Source of the DNA: Gongronella butleri
Lineage: Eukaryota; Mucoromycota; Mucoromycetes; Mucorales; Cunninghamellaceae
Length of the DNA: 64,000 nucleotides
Reading direction: 5' to 3'
Assembly: GCA_025201375.1 (NCBI GenBank)
Contig: JAIWZP010000002.1
Location: 620,001 to 684,000, forward strand
Shown here: positions 44,832 to 55,834 of the stretch, piece after piece
Position numbering within the stretch: the first letter of the stretch is position 1
Layout: the number at the start of each line of letters is the position of its first letter
Program-made: the position numbers and the translations under genes
Notes under the pieces: generated by a model
What the model was told of the DNA's origin: nothing
What the model saw: only the letters and a program-made list of their open reading frames with translations
Database searches by the model: none

Positions 44832-46921
44832 ATGACTATGGACAGCGTCATGGACACGTCGGGGTCGTTGCTGCCCGTTGTCAAGCCGTTGTCGCCGGCG
44901 ACGGCCGTGTTTGGCGACGCGCAGCAGCAGCAACAGCAGCAACATCAACAGGCATACTTGATGGTCTCGCCTCCGATGGGCAATCGCCAACATGTCGCTG
45001 CTATGATGGCTGCGCATCAGCCACATCGATTCATGCTGGGACATGGCGGCGCGTCGGGCAGCCATTCCATGGGTTTCCGTGTTTCCCCACCACCGCCCAA
45101 CATGTCATCGGCTCGCTCGTCGCTCAAACGTCCCAGCCAAGTGGCCAGGGCGCAATCGCTCGGCCGCGCTCAACCAGCCCTTCAATTGTCAAAGATGGCC
45201 TTTTTTGTCAGTCCACCCATTCACGGCCAAAAGCCATTGCGCAAGAGAAAGAAAACCATCCATGCTGTTGATACCTTGATACCCTCCTCCTCCTCCACTT
45301 TTACGGTCAAGAAATTAGGTAAAAAGAGAAAAAAAAAAAAAAAAAAGGGAGGTGGGCAGAGAGCAAAAAGGAGGCAAAAAAAAAAAAAGAAAAAAAAAAA
45401 GGCGCTGATCTCTCATTTATTTTTTTGCCAGACTTTATCTCTTTGTTACCCTATGAATTGGCGACCAAGATTCTTTCTATGCTAGACATTGGGTCGCTTG
45501 CGCAAGTGTCGCTTGTATCGCAGCATTGGCACGAGATGCACGGTCGTGATGATGTTTGGCGGCCAAAACTGGTGATGGCGTCACACAATGCTGGCTGGCC
45601 GGCCGTCCCGGGCAAGCGCGAGCTGTGGGGTGCGCGTCTGTCGCACGTTTACCAACAACGATACCAATTAGATGCGCGGTGGGCGCAGGGTCGCGTCGCC
45701 ACCCATTATCTGATCGGCCACACGGACTCGGTCTATTGCCTGCAATTCGACGACCACAAGATTATCACCGGCTCTCGTGATCGCACCATCAAGATCTGGG
45801 ACACGCAAACATACCAGTGCATCCGCACCCTCCACGGCCACAAAAAAAGCGTCCTCTGCCTTCAATTCAATGACAAAATCATGGTTTCCGGCTCATCCGA
45901 TAATACGCTCATTGTCTGGGACATGGCCACTCTTGAGCAAAAGTTCCATCTCAAGGTAAACCACACGCATCCAACCAAAAAAAAAAAAAAAAAAATGAAA
46001 AAAATTTGTGAAACGCGTTTAAAAAGCGGCATGACAAACAAATCTAACCGGTTTTTATTTTATTTTATTTTATTATTTTATCGACTAGGGCCACACGGGT
46101 GGTGTGCTGGACTGTTCGTTTGATGACAAGTTTATCGTCAGCTGTTCCAAAGATGCGCGCCTGATGGTTTGGGACATTTCGACGGGCAAATTGCTGCATG
46201 TTATTGCGGCCCATAGCGGACCTGTGAACGGTGTGCAGCTCCACGGCGACCGCATCGTGTCGGCGGCCAGTGACGCGCTCGTCAAGATGTGGGATGTCCA
46301 CACTGGCGCGTGCATTCGTCAATTTGCCGGCCACACCACCGGGCTCGCATGCGTCCAGTACAATGGCAAGTATATCGTCAGTGGCTCAAACGACAAGACC
46401 ATCCGCGTGTGGAATCCAGAGGTAAATTCGAAAAACGAAAAACGAAAAAAAACGCGTGTCTGACGCGTCATGTGCTTTCCATTTCTTGCCAATTAGACCG
46501 GTGCCTGCATGATGGTGTGTGAGGGCCACACGGATCTCGTGCGCACCCTACATTTCCATGAGGACCGCATTGTCAGTGCCAGCTACGATCAAAGTGTGCG
46601 TGTTTGGGACATCAAGTAAGTCCACCTTTTGTTCTTTCTTGCTTTTTTTTTCTTTTCTTTTTTCGTGGATGACTCACTAATCCATTTGTCTACCTATAGG
46701 TCCGGCACATGCTTGCTCAACTTCCAAAGTGGCCACTCAAGCTGGGTCTTTGACGTTCATTTTGACAAGAAACGAATCATTAGGTAAGAGACCCTTTTTT
46801 TTCCCTCGTGTTTCATGCAACACAAGGACTCAATTTTTTTTGTGCTCTCCTTAGTGCCAGCCAGGATCACACCGCATTGGTCATGGATTTCTCCCATGGC
46901 CTAGATACCCGATTTTTGTGA
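44832..46921 (+). CDS. F-box/WD40 repeat protein (SCF substrate receptor)
   Basis: Start MTMDSVMDTSGSLLP. A low-complexity N-terminus has a Gln run, then SARSSLKRPSQVARAQSLG and a basic LRKRKKTIHAV. After a long A-rich intron comes the F-box (DFISLLPYELATKILSMLD, then VSQHWHEMHGRDDVW), which binds Skp1. At least seven WD repeats follow, each with GH...D and WD-type ends: GHTDSVYCLQFDDHKIITGS, LHGHKKSVLCLQF, GHTGGVLDCSFDDKFIVSCS, AHSGPVNGVQL, GHTTGLACVQY, GHTDLVRTLHF and SGHSSWVFDVHF. About seven exons; stop TGA at 46919-46921 with AATAAA right after. Architecture matches fungal Met30/Pop1-type and animal beta-TrCP/FBXW7 receptors. The substrate and exact ortholog are unknown. Confidence 0.93.
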
Positions 46922-47666
46922 AATAAAAGAAAAATCGATTTGCATTTCATCTTCCTCTTACTTCATCACCCCAAGTGGCCTTTGAAGTGTGTGTCACCGG
47001 TTCCTGAACCGACGGCTTGCTGCGAATTCTTGTGATTTCTATTTTTGGTGCATTGTTTTGACTGAGCACATGAACTTTGATCCCCCCCTTTTTTTTTTTT
47101 GTAAAAAGATAATTGCTTGTCAATGTGTGTTTTGCTTTTTTTTTTTGCCACGCGGCCAATCCTTACCTTTGAAGTCTTGAATGGTCGAGGGGCATGTCGA
47201 TCTTTGCGCGCGGGTGGGCGGGGGGTGGGGGCGTGAGTGTCTGTGTGTTCAATTCAACCAGGTGCTCGGATGAAGATCTTTTTGAGGGCCGCTTTATTTT
47301 TTTACGCCTCTGGCCGCCGCCTCCTTGCCGTAATAGGACCTTCCTCCCTTGCGCAATTTTTCTCGGTTCCTTTCCACGATTTTTTTTTTTTGCATGAATC
47401 AGTGATCCATGAGGAAGGATCCCTGGAAAAAGAGCCGACTCCTATTTTTTTTTCCATCGCTTGCCCCCCTGTGCGGTAAATGATCGTTTTCCCCGCGCTC
47501 TGACCCGTCAGTTGGTATGTTGACACGCCGGTTCAATTCGCCACGGTATGATGGAACGGGCGACAGACTAGGAAAAGTGAGCATTAAGGGCCCATTGTTT
47601 CTTTTTTCTTTTCTTTTCTTTTATTCTTTTTCTTATTGTCTTTTATCTTTTTTTCCCACCTCCATC
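46922..47666. other. Intergenic region upstream of the Rua1-type gene
   Basis: No gene is supported. The frame of the next gene stays open upstream to 47517, but through a T-rich leader of low complexity, so 47667 is taken as the start. Confidence 0.5.
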
Positions 47667-49309
47667 ATGTATAACAGCAGCCACGAACGCCAGATGCTGG
47701 CCATCTTAAGCTATCCAGTGGGCACGCCAATGCCCATGATGCCACTGAGTGCCAATGGCACTGACGACACGTCTTCACGCGATTTGAGCGCCATGCACTC
47801 GATGGATTACCCGTACTCGCTGTATTCCATGCAGCAGCAGCAGCAACAGCAGACGCCCACGGTGCCGGTGCAGCCGGGCCATGATGACGGCACCACCGCG
47901 ACGACATCGCCGCAATCGCATGATATGAATTCACCACCAGCGACGTGGATGTTGCCCAGCGCAGCCAATGCCACGTACACAACGTCGTACGCCACGTACT
48001 CGCCATCCATGCACTCGCAGACGGACGATGGAGCCATGTCGTCGTCGTCGGCACAAGCTGCCGCACTCCTGGATCTCAACATGGGCACGTACGCGCCTCA
48101 CCATTCACGACATGCGCACACAAAATCAGGTACGATAACGTTGCCAAAAAAAAAAAAAGGAATTGGGTGCCTTGGGAACATTTGGGAGAGGACAAGGGAA
48201 AGGGGAGCATTTGACACATCAAGGCAAACTTTTGTCTCCCGCTGCTTTTTTTGCTTTTTTTTTTGCTTTATTTTTATAGACACACCGTCGATTTCATCGC
48301 GGTGCATCAAGTACTTGATGTCCAGCCACCCATATCAACGACCTGCAAGCACATCGTCGGTATCATCGACGCGATACTCGTATTGCGGGACAGGTCACTA
48401 TGGACGCGGTCTGTACGACGCGTCACCGCCGTCCACAGCGTACTACGACACATTTGACACGCTTTTGCCAGAGTCACACGCAACAATGGCGGCGACAGAC
48501 GGTGGAAACACGTCTGACAAGGAAAAAAGCCGTGCGGATGCAGATGCCAACGACAATGGCTCGCCGACAACCACCATTGCCACCATGTCCGCGTCCAGCT
48601 CCGTGTCTAGCGCCACCAATGCGCACTCGTCCACGTCCACGCTTGCAGCCATCGACTATTCCACATCAATTGGCGATGATGACGCGCCCAATTTGCACAC
48701 ACACGACGCCAATGGCAATGCCATGCACATGACGTTCATGAACACGTCGTACACAACGTCTGCGGCCGTCTTGCCTCCGTCGTCGCCTCCACCGCCGCCG
48801 TCATCAAATGTATCCGCTTTTGTGTACAACACGGACAACGGCACGTCGCAAGAGATGGCGGAAGCAATGGCGCCACGACGCCAAAAGCCGCGACACGACA
48901 AGGACATGTACACGCCTCGGTGGGTGCGATACACAGGGCAATTGAAACAAGGCTATTGCCAGAGCTGCCAGCCCGTTGGCAAATGGTTGCAGCTAAAGAA
49001 CAGCGCGTATTGGTATCACATGCAATTCTTCCATGGGATCTCGTCCGTCTCTGGTCAGCCCTTTGCCCCGCCCCTCGAAAAGCGCATCAACAAGGAAAGC
49101 GAGCTGATGGAGGGCCTATGCCATCAATGTTGCCAATTTGTCCCGATCTGCAACACGAAAAGGCGAAACAATGTCCTTTGGTACAGACACGCTCACAAGG
49201 TAGCCTATGAAAATACGCTTCCACATGCCCTCATTGACGTGTCTTTTTTTTTTAGTGCCACATTTATGAAAAGCCGAAATCCAAAATCAATCGACAGCAG
49301 GTTGGCTGA
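47667..49309 (+). CDS. Transcription regulator with Rua1-type C-terminal domain
   Basis: Exons are 47667-48129, 48280-49199 and 49256-49309. The N-terminal 330 residues are disordered: Met/Ser/Tyr-rich, a Gln run, Ser/Thr/Ala-rich parts and a Pro run. The conserved C-terminal part reads TPRWVRYTGQLKQGYCQSCQ, GKWLQLKNSAYWYHMQFFHG, then GLCHQCCQFVPIC and NVLWYRHAHKCH. The paired Cys and the final His residues form the zinc-binding-like pattern of the Rua1 C-terminal domain (formerly DUF4451), a fungal regulator domain; Ustilago Rua1 controls a secondary-metabolite cluster. The small last exon supplies CHIYEKPKSK and completes the motif, which supports the intron. The target genes here are unknown. 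Confidence 0.82.
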
Positions 49310-49613
49310 CAAGCCTATGGTTTTTGATTGTTTCACGCGTTTTTCATGCCGTCCATGTTGATCATGGTCCCCTTTGACCACCGTTTATGCACCCCCCTTT
49401 GCCCCACGTTTCTCCCCGTTTTGCTCTTTTTGTTCAATTCCTATTTTTCATTATGTATTCATGATTCAGTATGATATGATAATAAAAAGAGTTGCCCTGC
49501 TGTTGTTGCTATTATAAGCAGCTTGGGATCAACAGCAGTGGCTGCCAGAGCAAATTTTGCAAAGTGAGCAGCTAGCGGCACATGCCAGGAAAATCTCAAA
49601 ATCCCAATATGCC

Positions 49614-49647
<34 letters not shown>

Positions 49648-49699
49648 AAAAAAAGTAATTACTACGTCTGTATCAATTTGCTGTATCATATGATATGAT
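49310..49699. other. Intergenic DNA with a long T run
   Basis: Contains about 28 T in a row (about 49618-49645), and TATGATATGATA and TATCATATGATATGATA words on either side. No gene is seen. Confidence 0.6.
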
Positions 49700-50094
49700 A
49701 AAAAAAAATCCAAGAGCGAGGGTGACCAAAATCAGGGCGCAATTTCGCGTGTCGCGTGCGCAATGCGCAGACTTTTGAGTTTTTGACAGACTTTTGTGTC
49801 ACCTTCATGCATGAATTGGTGGCGCAATTCTCAATGACTTCATCACCACCACCGCCAGCATGAGTCAAGTTCTGCGCGCTTTGTTGAAGCCTCCCCCTTC
49901 TTTGGAAAAATGAAGACTGGTTGTTGTCAGCTCTTTCGTCCATGTTTTCTTGAAAAAATGAATCATGTGGGATGGGGACGACGGGTTCCTACGGTCTGTT
50001 TTATCATGGCGGCTTTTTGAATATTCGTAAAAAAAAGCGGGAGGGGGCCGGGGCCATCTTTTCTCTCGTCGCCTTTTTTCTCCCACTTTTTCGC

Positions 50095-50127
<33 letters not shown>

Positions 50128-50399
50128 TCTTTTGCGCTTTTTCTGCCTAAATTTCCACAGATGATCATAAGTCCATGGCGATGCAACAAAAAAAAAAGAA
50201 TGCTAGACATTAATGTTTGGCATTTTTGACTTTTAGTACTTTTTTTGTCAAGCGGTCAAGCCCTTCCTGGTCGTTCAACAAGAGATTAAAGTGCTTTACA
50301 AGTCCAAGATGCGCGTTTGTATCATTTTTCGGCATCCCAAGCAGCCAGGCGCGATTGTGGCCACCTCAAGACCGTGATGGCGGTGTTGATGGCGCCCGG

Positions 50400-50640
50400 C
50401 GGCTTGGTTGTCATCCCCAGGCGTCGATCGTGATGGCCCTCCCAACATTGCCCTATGAGGATTCTCGCCTTCTCGGCAATCCCTTACCGCGCCTGGGCCG
50501 GGTGCTGAGCAGAGCGCCTTGGCGCTCGACGGCTTGGTCGTCACCCACGGGCATCGATGGTGATGGCCAGGCCGATGAGGGTGACCGCCCTCTCAGCGCT
50601 GCACTAGGAGGATTCTCGCCCTCGCGTCAATCCTGTGCCG
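50400..50640 (+). repeat. Imperfect tandem repeat, unit about 128 bp
   Basis: CGGCTTGGTTGTCA near 50400 recurs as CGGCTTGGTCGTCA near 50528, followed in both by a (G/A)TCG(A/T)GGTGATGGCC-like stretch and then AGGATTCTCGCC. Nearly two copies lie in the variable middle of copy B. Confidence 0.65.
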
Positions 50641-50643
50641 CCC

Positions 50644-50694
50644 ATGCTGCGACGCGGCATGGTCAAGATTGGCTCGGTCCTGGACGTCCACGAA

Positions 50695-50727
<33 letters not shown>

Positions 50728-51220
50728 AAAAACGCGCATTGCTCACGATTTTGCCTTTTTTTTTTTTTTTTGTATTTTGACAGCCATCGAGGACTATCTT
50801 CTGCTTGCAAAGGAGTTCATCTGCCAGCACGATGTCTCCAATAACGACCTTCTGTCCATTGTCAATTACAGCCTTGATTGTGTTTCGGTGGCTCCGGATG
50901 AAGCATTGATGATATTTGACACAATCCTGTCAAAATTGCCCAACAGCGTCCTCATATGCCAAGATTTTATCCTGAACCTGCTCGCGTCCATGGTAAGCAT
51001 GCCCAAACGATGCGTGGCTGTCGGCGCCAAGTTGATCACAAAAATCACGGCCGCGCAGCCAGAAAATTCGAAAGCATGGTTCGAGAGCTTTCCCCACGTC
51101 CCACACACGCATCTGAAACATTTCACAACAGCCACCCGCGAGCGCAACTGGCACAAACTAAAAAAATATCTAATCAATTTTATGCATATCTGCCAGCGCA
51201 AAAATAAAAATATTATTTGA
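50644..51220 (+). CDS. Hypothetical helical protein in duplicated module, copy B
   Basis: No known family recognised. A start at 50644 (MLRRGMVKIGSVLDVHE) leads to a GTAAAA donor near 50697, an intron with long A and T runs, and an acceptor CAG near 50783. The second exon gives AIEDYLLLAKEFICQHDVSN, LLSIVNYSLDCVSVAPDEAL, IFDTILSKLPNSVL and FILNLLASMV, a regular pattern of amphipathic helices like HEAT- or TPR-type folds. It ends HFTTATRERNWHKLKKYLIN ... NKNII at a TGA at 51220. The segment FTTATRERNWHKLKKYLIN resembles FTKAARAGNFEKACNYLVN at the end of the copy-A gene. Upstream exons may exist, as the frame before 50644 is unclear. Confidence 0.5.
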
Positions 51221-51841
51221 TCATTTTCCCGTGCAGCGTGGCTCTTTATTATTTTCCAAGCGTAAAACGCGTCTTGTTTCTTATTAAAGATCGGGCAACT
51301 CGCCCTGTTTATTTTTTCATCCTCTTTTTATTTTATTTTATGACATTCAATATGGCGTCAAGATTCAAGGGTTAGTGGCAAAGAAAATGAAGAAAATGAA
51401 CGCCCGTTAGCCATGATGCGCTTAGCTCCCTTTCTTGCTTCTCTCTCTCTCTCTCGAACAAAACATACTACACGAGCCGAGTTCAACGCTTCTTGTGGCG
51501 CGTGGCCAACGATGTGCTGCGGATAGCTGTTGCGGTCGATTTGCCAACTCAATCAGATGTCGTCTACACTGATCACATCGTGATTGCCCGCGAAGCAGAA
51601 CGCCTTGCTTGTGGTGGAAATTGTCTCAACGTCATCTGAATTGTTCACCTTGCTGACGACTTTGTCCAGCGAATCGAGTTTTCTGCTGACCATTCATGAT
51701 GTACTCGTCCACTTTGCACCATTTGCGCTTCTCATCATCGTCGTCCTCCTCCTCCATCGGGTCATCATCCTGTACGCTAAATAAAAAAAGGACAAGAAAT
51801 GGGTCAAAGCGTGTTTTTTCTTTTTCTTTTTATCTTTTGCG

Positions 51842-52000
51842 ATGCGTTGCATGTTTGCTGCTTACGTCGCCATGATGGAACACTTTGAAGCTCACGACAG
51901 GTACAGAGAGGCTGCCATGGCGCTGAGGCAGGGTCATGCCGCGGAAATCGTTGGCCGTCAAGACATTTTCGTTGTTTTTTACGCGCATTTGACGGCATGA
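51842..52000 (+). CDS. Conserved 52-residue ORF in duplicated module, copy B
   Basis: Counterpart of 36272-36430. It reads MRCMFAAYVAMMEHFEAHDR, AAMALRQGHAAEIVGRQDIF and VVFYAHLTA, with identical length. The DNA after the stop is also similar in both copies, but in copy B it has stops in the frame that stays open in copy A, so selection appears to act on this ORF alone. Confidence 0.45.
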   Translation: MRCMFAAYVAMMEHFEAHDRYREAAMALRQGHAAEIVGRQDIFVVFYAHLTA

Positions 52001-52330
52001 CGGTCGGCGCGCTCGATTTGCGCGGCACAATCCCCTCGTACGTCTAACGCGGCACCGCATATTCTTAATTGTCAATGTTCCACCTCGAAAAAAAAGTCGA
52101 TTCTTCCTTGTCGACAAACAACTGAAGCGAGGTACAGTAAAAGCGGCTTTTTCCTGGGAGGCGCGCGTAGAGGAAGAGGATGGTTGCGATGATGATTTCC
52201 TTTTTCTCGTCTTTTGCATAGTGCATGAAGGATTAAAAATGCAAGTTTATAGCTTGGAGGCTAAAACGATCGCACTCAACAAAAGGTGAGCGAGGTACGG
52301 GGCATGTGTCAAGCAAAAAGAAAAAAAAAA

Positions 52331-53979
52331 GAGAACAAGGGTGGGAGGGGAAAACCAAGTACGCTGATAATGCATGAAAAAGACCGAAAAGCACAAATTC
52401 ACGCTTTGATGGCGTTCCTAGCGCGCTTCCCCTCATGAAAATCATCTCATTTTTCCTCTTTTAACAGCACTTGCACTGTACGAAATTTGAAATATCCAAA
52501 AGCCTAGTCCTTGAGGGAAGAAAATCGAAAAAAGAGTACCGACAAGATCCAAATGACGCGCTTCTGATCAAGAAATGGCCTGGCGCGACGAATTCTGGCC
52601 GCATAATGTTGCTTTTGCAAGTTCTTGCTTTTGCGCCTTGAGATGGGGCAGCCTGGGCCACTGGATTAGATGATCCATCGCTGAGCGTCTTGATTTTCGC
52701 TTTCCTTCCTTTTTTTTTTTCTGCCGCCACTGCTCAGCAACGCGATGCCAAGACGTGTGGCTGACCGGTCCCGAGGATCATGGGATGAGGCGTCCATGCA
52801 CCCGCCGATCAGAGGCGCCAATCGGAGGCGCCCGCCTTGCACTTGTCACATTTTCCTGTTTTTTGGCCGCCAATGATGTGATGCGCGCCTGTTTTTATGT
52901 CTTTTTTTTTTGGCTTCACAAGTTCAATTGGGCCGAGCACGCTACTGTAGTAGAGACGCTCTGTCGCACGCTGCGTGAGCCGGGAAACAAAGTTTACTTT
53001 GCATTGCAGCTAAAATGCTACAATTGATGAGTGTTGTCGGACATTAGGCGCGCAAAAAAAGCTGATTTCGTGAGTATCCCTGTGGCAAACAGGGCCATGG
53101 ACCAATTGGTGACGATATCATGTGTGCAGGTACACGCATCAGGGAGAAGGTGCCGATTTTGTGCCACTATCAGTGGAAAAGGGAGGCAAAGGCAGGCGAC
53201 ACGACGCGTCTTCATGCCAACGCAAAGGCAAAAAAAAAAAAAAAAAAAAGATAGTCCGACCATGGACGTCATTTCTACAGTAATAAAAAAAGATCGCGGT
53301 GACGCTGGGCGTGCAACCATGGTTGGGTTGCACGACTTGCCAAGGTTTGTTTGGCCCCGCCATGCTATTTTAAGAAACGTGGGCGGGCCACTGTCCACAT
53401 GCCCGCCATGAAAAAATAACAATGGCCCCCATCTTGCCCTTGCTCTTGTTTCCTCACCCTTTTGACTGGCCCCTGTTTTAAAACGAATTGCCCGCCTTGG
53501 CAATCGTGTCAAGCCCGCCGACAATTGGCCAATTGGTGTGTTCTTTTTTTTCCCAATTCCCATCGGCGATGGAGAACCATTGGTGTCGATTCAAAGGAGC
53601 GTGCGGTGCGCGTTTTTGCCGCCGTGGATCTTGGCAATCTCTTTTTTTCGACGGATTTGACCCTAAATTCATTTTAGAATGGGAGATGAAATCAAGGCGG
53701 CTTTCGATGACATCAATGGACGGGGAGCGGAGGGGGAGAGGATTCTTATTTCAGACAGAGAGGGGGACCAGCGCATCCTTGGCTTTCTATTTTTGGCTTA
53801 GATTGTGATGGGTTGATGCTTGTTTTTCAAATGGGCCGACTGACTCTTTTGATCATGCATAAAAAGGAATTGTTTTTTGGCCATCCCTCCCTCCCTTTTT
53901 TTTCTTTTTTTTTCTTTCTTCTTCTGCGTCATCTTTTCCTCCCTTTTTCTCTCTCCACTTTTTATTTTAAATCCAAGCC
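52331..53979. other. Gene-poor region upstream of the SUR7-like gene
   Basis: No gene is supported. Open frames on either strand lack protein-like features. The last 100 bp are T/C-rich and lead into the SUR7-like ATG; a weak CATAAAAAG lies about 120 bp before it. Confidence 0.5.
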
Positions 53980-54603
53980 ATGGCCTTTTTTGCTTCACTT
54001 GCGACGTTTACGACGTTTGCCGCGTTGGTTCTGCAGATTTTCACGTTGATTGGCAACACGTACAACAAGCCGTTCCTGCGTGATTTGTTCTTTGCGCGCT
54101 TGTATAGTGGGAGCAGCTTTGTGGACTTTGGTCTATGGAATTATTGCACGGGCTCGGGTTCGACGGTGTCATCCTGCTCGACGCCAATGGCCGCGTTTGA
54201 CTGGACGACGGCACCTGCTGTGGACTCGTTTACAGAGTCATTCCACGGCACACACAATCTGTTCCTTGCGAATTTCATTTTGTATTGGATCGCGTTTGGT
54301 TTGACGCTCTTGGCGCTCGTTGTGACGCTCATGTCGCACTTTAAGCGCAGCAGCGACGTGTGCGCGTCGCTCATGTGCTTCCTCGCATTCATTGTGATGC
54401 TTGTCGTGTTCATCATCATCCTTGTGGTGTCCATCAAGGGCGTCAATGCCGCCAAGAGCGCAAGTGGCGACGCCACCGGCTACCTAGGTCCCTCCGTGTG
54501 GATGTCCCTTGGCGCCATGGTCGGCCTCTTTTTCTCGTCCATCTGGTATTGCATCAGCTGCTTCTTTGGCTCGGGCCGCGTCCGCGCTCTCAACAAGGCT
54601 TAA
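53980..54603 (+). CDS. SUR7/PalI-family plasma membrane protein
   Basis: Intronless, 207 residues. Four membrane segments: FTTFAALVLQIFTLIG, NFILYWIAFGLTLLALVVTL, SLMCFLAFIVMLVVFIIILV and WMSLGAMVGLFFSSIWYCIS. The first extracellular loop has FGLWNYCTGSGSTVSSC, the claudin-like W-x2-C...C signature of SUR7/PalI proteins. The C-terminus is short (GSGRVRALNKA), without the long tail of PalI/Rim9. SUR7 proteins mark eisosome-associated plasma membrane domains in yeasts; the same location here is inferred from family membership. Confidence 0.85.
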   Translation: MAFFASLATFTTFAALVLQIFTLIGNTYNKPFLRDLFFARLYSGSSFVDFGLWNYCTGSGSTVSSCSTPMAAFDWTTAPAVDSFTESFHGTHNLFLANFILYWIAFGLTLLALVVTLMSHFKRSSDVCASLMCFLAFIVMLVVFIIILVVSIKGVNAAKSASGDATGYLGPSVWMSLGAMVGLFFSSIWYCISCFFGSGRVRALNKA

Positions 54604-55135
54604 TGTTTCTTTTGCCTCGCCCTTTTTTTTTTCTTTATTCCACGTTTTATTTTCGTGATCTGTTCATAATCCCCCTTCCCCTTTATTTTCTTTCTTCTTG
54701 TCTCATGTACGAACTATACCTTTATGTCAAGTACTTTTCTAGTCCCCCCCTTTTTTTCTCTCTGTATGTTTATCGTGCAAATAAATATTTTGCCTCTTTT
54801 TTTTTCTTTTTTGTTTTTGATCTCGCGCGCCATTGGATGCGCACGCCGTGCCAATGGGCGCAGGCGCTTGTACACACACACGCACACGCGCGCACATGCA
54901 CGATCCATGACCAAAATAGGTGTCATTTGATCTAGCCCTTGGACGACAATGGAAAATGCATCTCCTTTGTCCGCGGCCAGATGCATGAGCGGCGCGCACA
55001 CACCCAGTGTGGGAGAAAATGCATGGCGTGGCCTATTTTTGTGATGCACTGATTGTTGCCTGTCATTGTTGTCTGTTGACGCCCAATTGCTGTCCTTTTT
55101 TCAAAAAAAAAAAAAAAGCAAGAAATCACAAAGCG
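54604..55135. other. Intergenic DNA with a (CA)n-like stretch
   Basis: 3' flank of the SUR7-like gene (AATAAA near 54780) and a CA/CG dinucleotide stretch near 54874-54900. No gene is seen. Confidence 0.5.
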
Positions 55136-55336
55136 ATGCCACAAAACGACGAATTGAAAGCTGCAGGATCTGAAGAATCCGTCATCCATTCTTTAAAGTT
55201 TCTAGCAGATGCTATTCTGTCAGGTCGTGCCACTTTTTTTTTTCTTGTGCGTGTGGAGCCGTTTGAACAAAAAAAAAAAACCTATGACACTTTTGTGCGA
55301 GCAGGTGAGCAGCTGCATGGTTACACGACAACCTAG
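55136..55336 (+). CDS. Small hypothetical protein (uncertain)
   Basis: MPQNDELKAAGSEESVIHSL opens a short frame. Splicing from GTCGTG near 55223 to an acceptor GAGCAG near 55304 would give about 45 residues ending GEQLHGYTTT; reading through gives 66. No family is recognised. Kept only because the first 30 residues look like a soluble helical segment. Confidence 0.2.
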   Translation: MPQNDELKAAGSEESVIHSLKFLADAILSGRATFFFLVRVEPFEQKKKTYDTFVRAGEQLHGYTTT

Positions 55337-55834
55337 TTGGCCGTCGCTCTGTGAAACAGTTTCAAGTGATCATTTTTAGATCGCCCGCTTGTTGCCATTA
55401 TTATTAAAATGAAAAGCGCCCAAAAACCTGGTTTTCTGCACGCGTGCGGTCAACGCCACCCATGATGGGAACGATGAGAACGGAAACCCGTGCGGGGAAC
55501 GCCCATGACGACGACGTCACTCGATCAGCCCGTGCAACGGCATGATGCGCTGCGCAACACGCCTTTTTCTTTGTGTTATTAGCCCACCCAAGCCATTTTA
55601 CGGTCGTTGCAAGCGCCAATGGCAACCAGTGATGACAACAGTGATGAAAAAAAATGAAAAGGACACATCAAAAATGACACAGAGGGGCTTTTTTAATGAG
55701 GTGGATATAAATTACATAGAAGTACACGGCAAAAAGAGGTGGGAGGGACGCGTAAATAAATAAAAAGACAGGTAAGAGCAGAAGGATGGAGGCTGTATGA
55801 TGCGAATTTCATGAAAAAAGAATGGATCTAGGTC
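55337..55834. other. Intergenic, 3' flank of the minus-strand deacetylase gene
   Basis: No gene is seen. Short open frames on both strands lack family features. Confidence 0.5.

Larger units (their letters stand above)
49700..52330 (+). repeat. Lineage-specific duplicated module, copy B
   Basis: Diverged second locus of the module at 34340-36640. Matching landmarks in order: TTTTGTGTCACC and CATGCATGAATT; TTGTTGTCAGCTCTTTCG; GGGGCCATC; TTTTGCGCTTTTTCTGCC; AAGTCCATGGCGATGCA (here the donor GT is changed to AT); GGTCAAGCCCTTCCTGGTCG; a different middle region; ATCATTTTCCCGTGCA; the 52-codon frame at 51842; CCACCTCGAAAAAA; and a right end matching copy C. It also contains a 28-T run near 50099-50126. 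Confidence 0.75.

Noticed and set aside
47517..47666. Upstream in-frame extension of the Rua1-type protein
   Set aside because: The frame is open, but the sequence is a Phe/Ser-rich translation of the T-rich leader seen before most genes here; the ATG at 47667 fits better.
52233..52730. Minus-strand open frames downstream of module copy B
   Set aside because: Short, low-complexity and without motifs; the region is better explained as the 3' zone of the duplicated module.
53018..53563. Open frames of 120-180 codons on both strands near 53.0-53.5 kb
   Set aside because: They translate low-complexity A/T runs, show no family motif and overlap each other on both strands.
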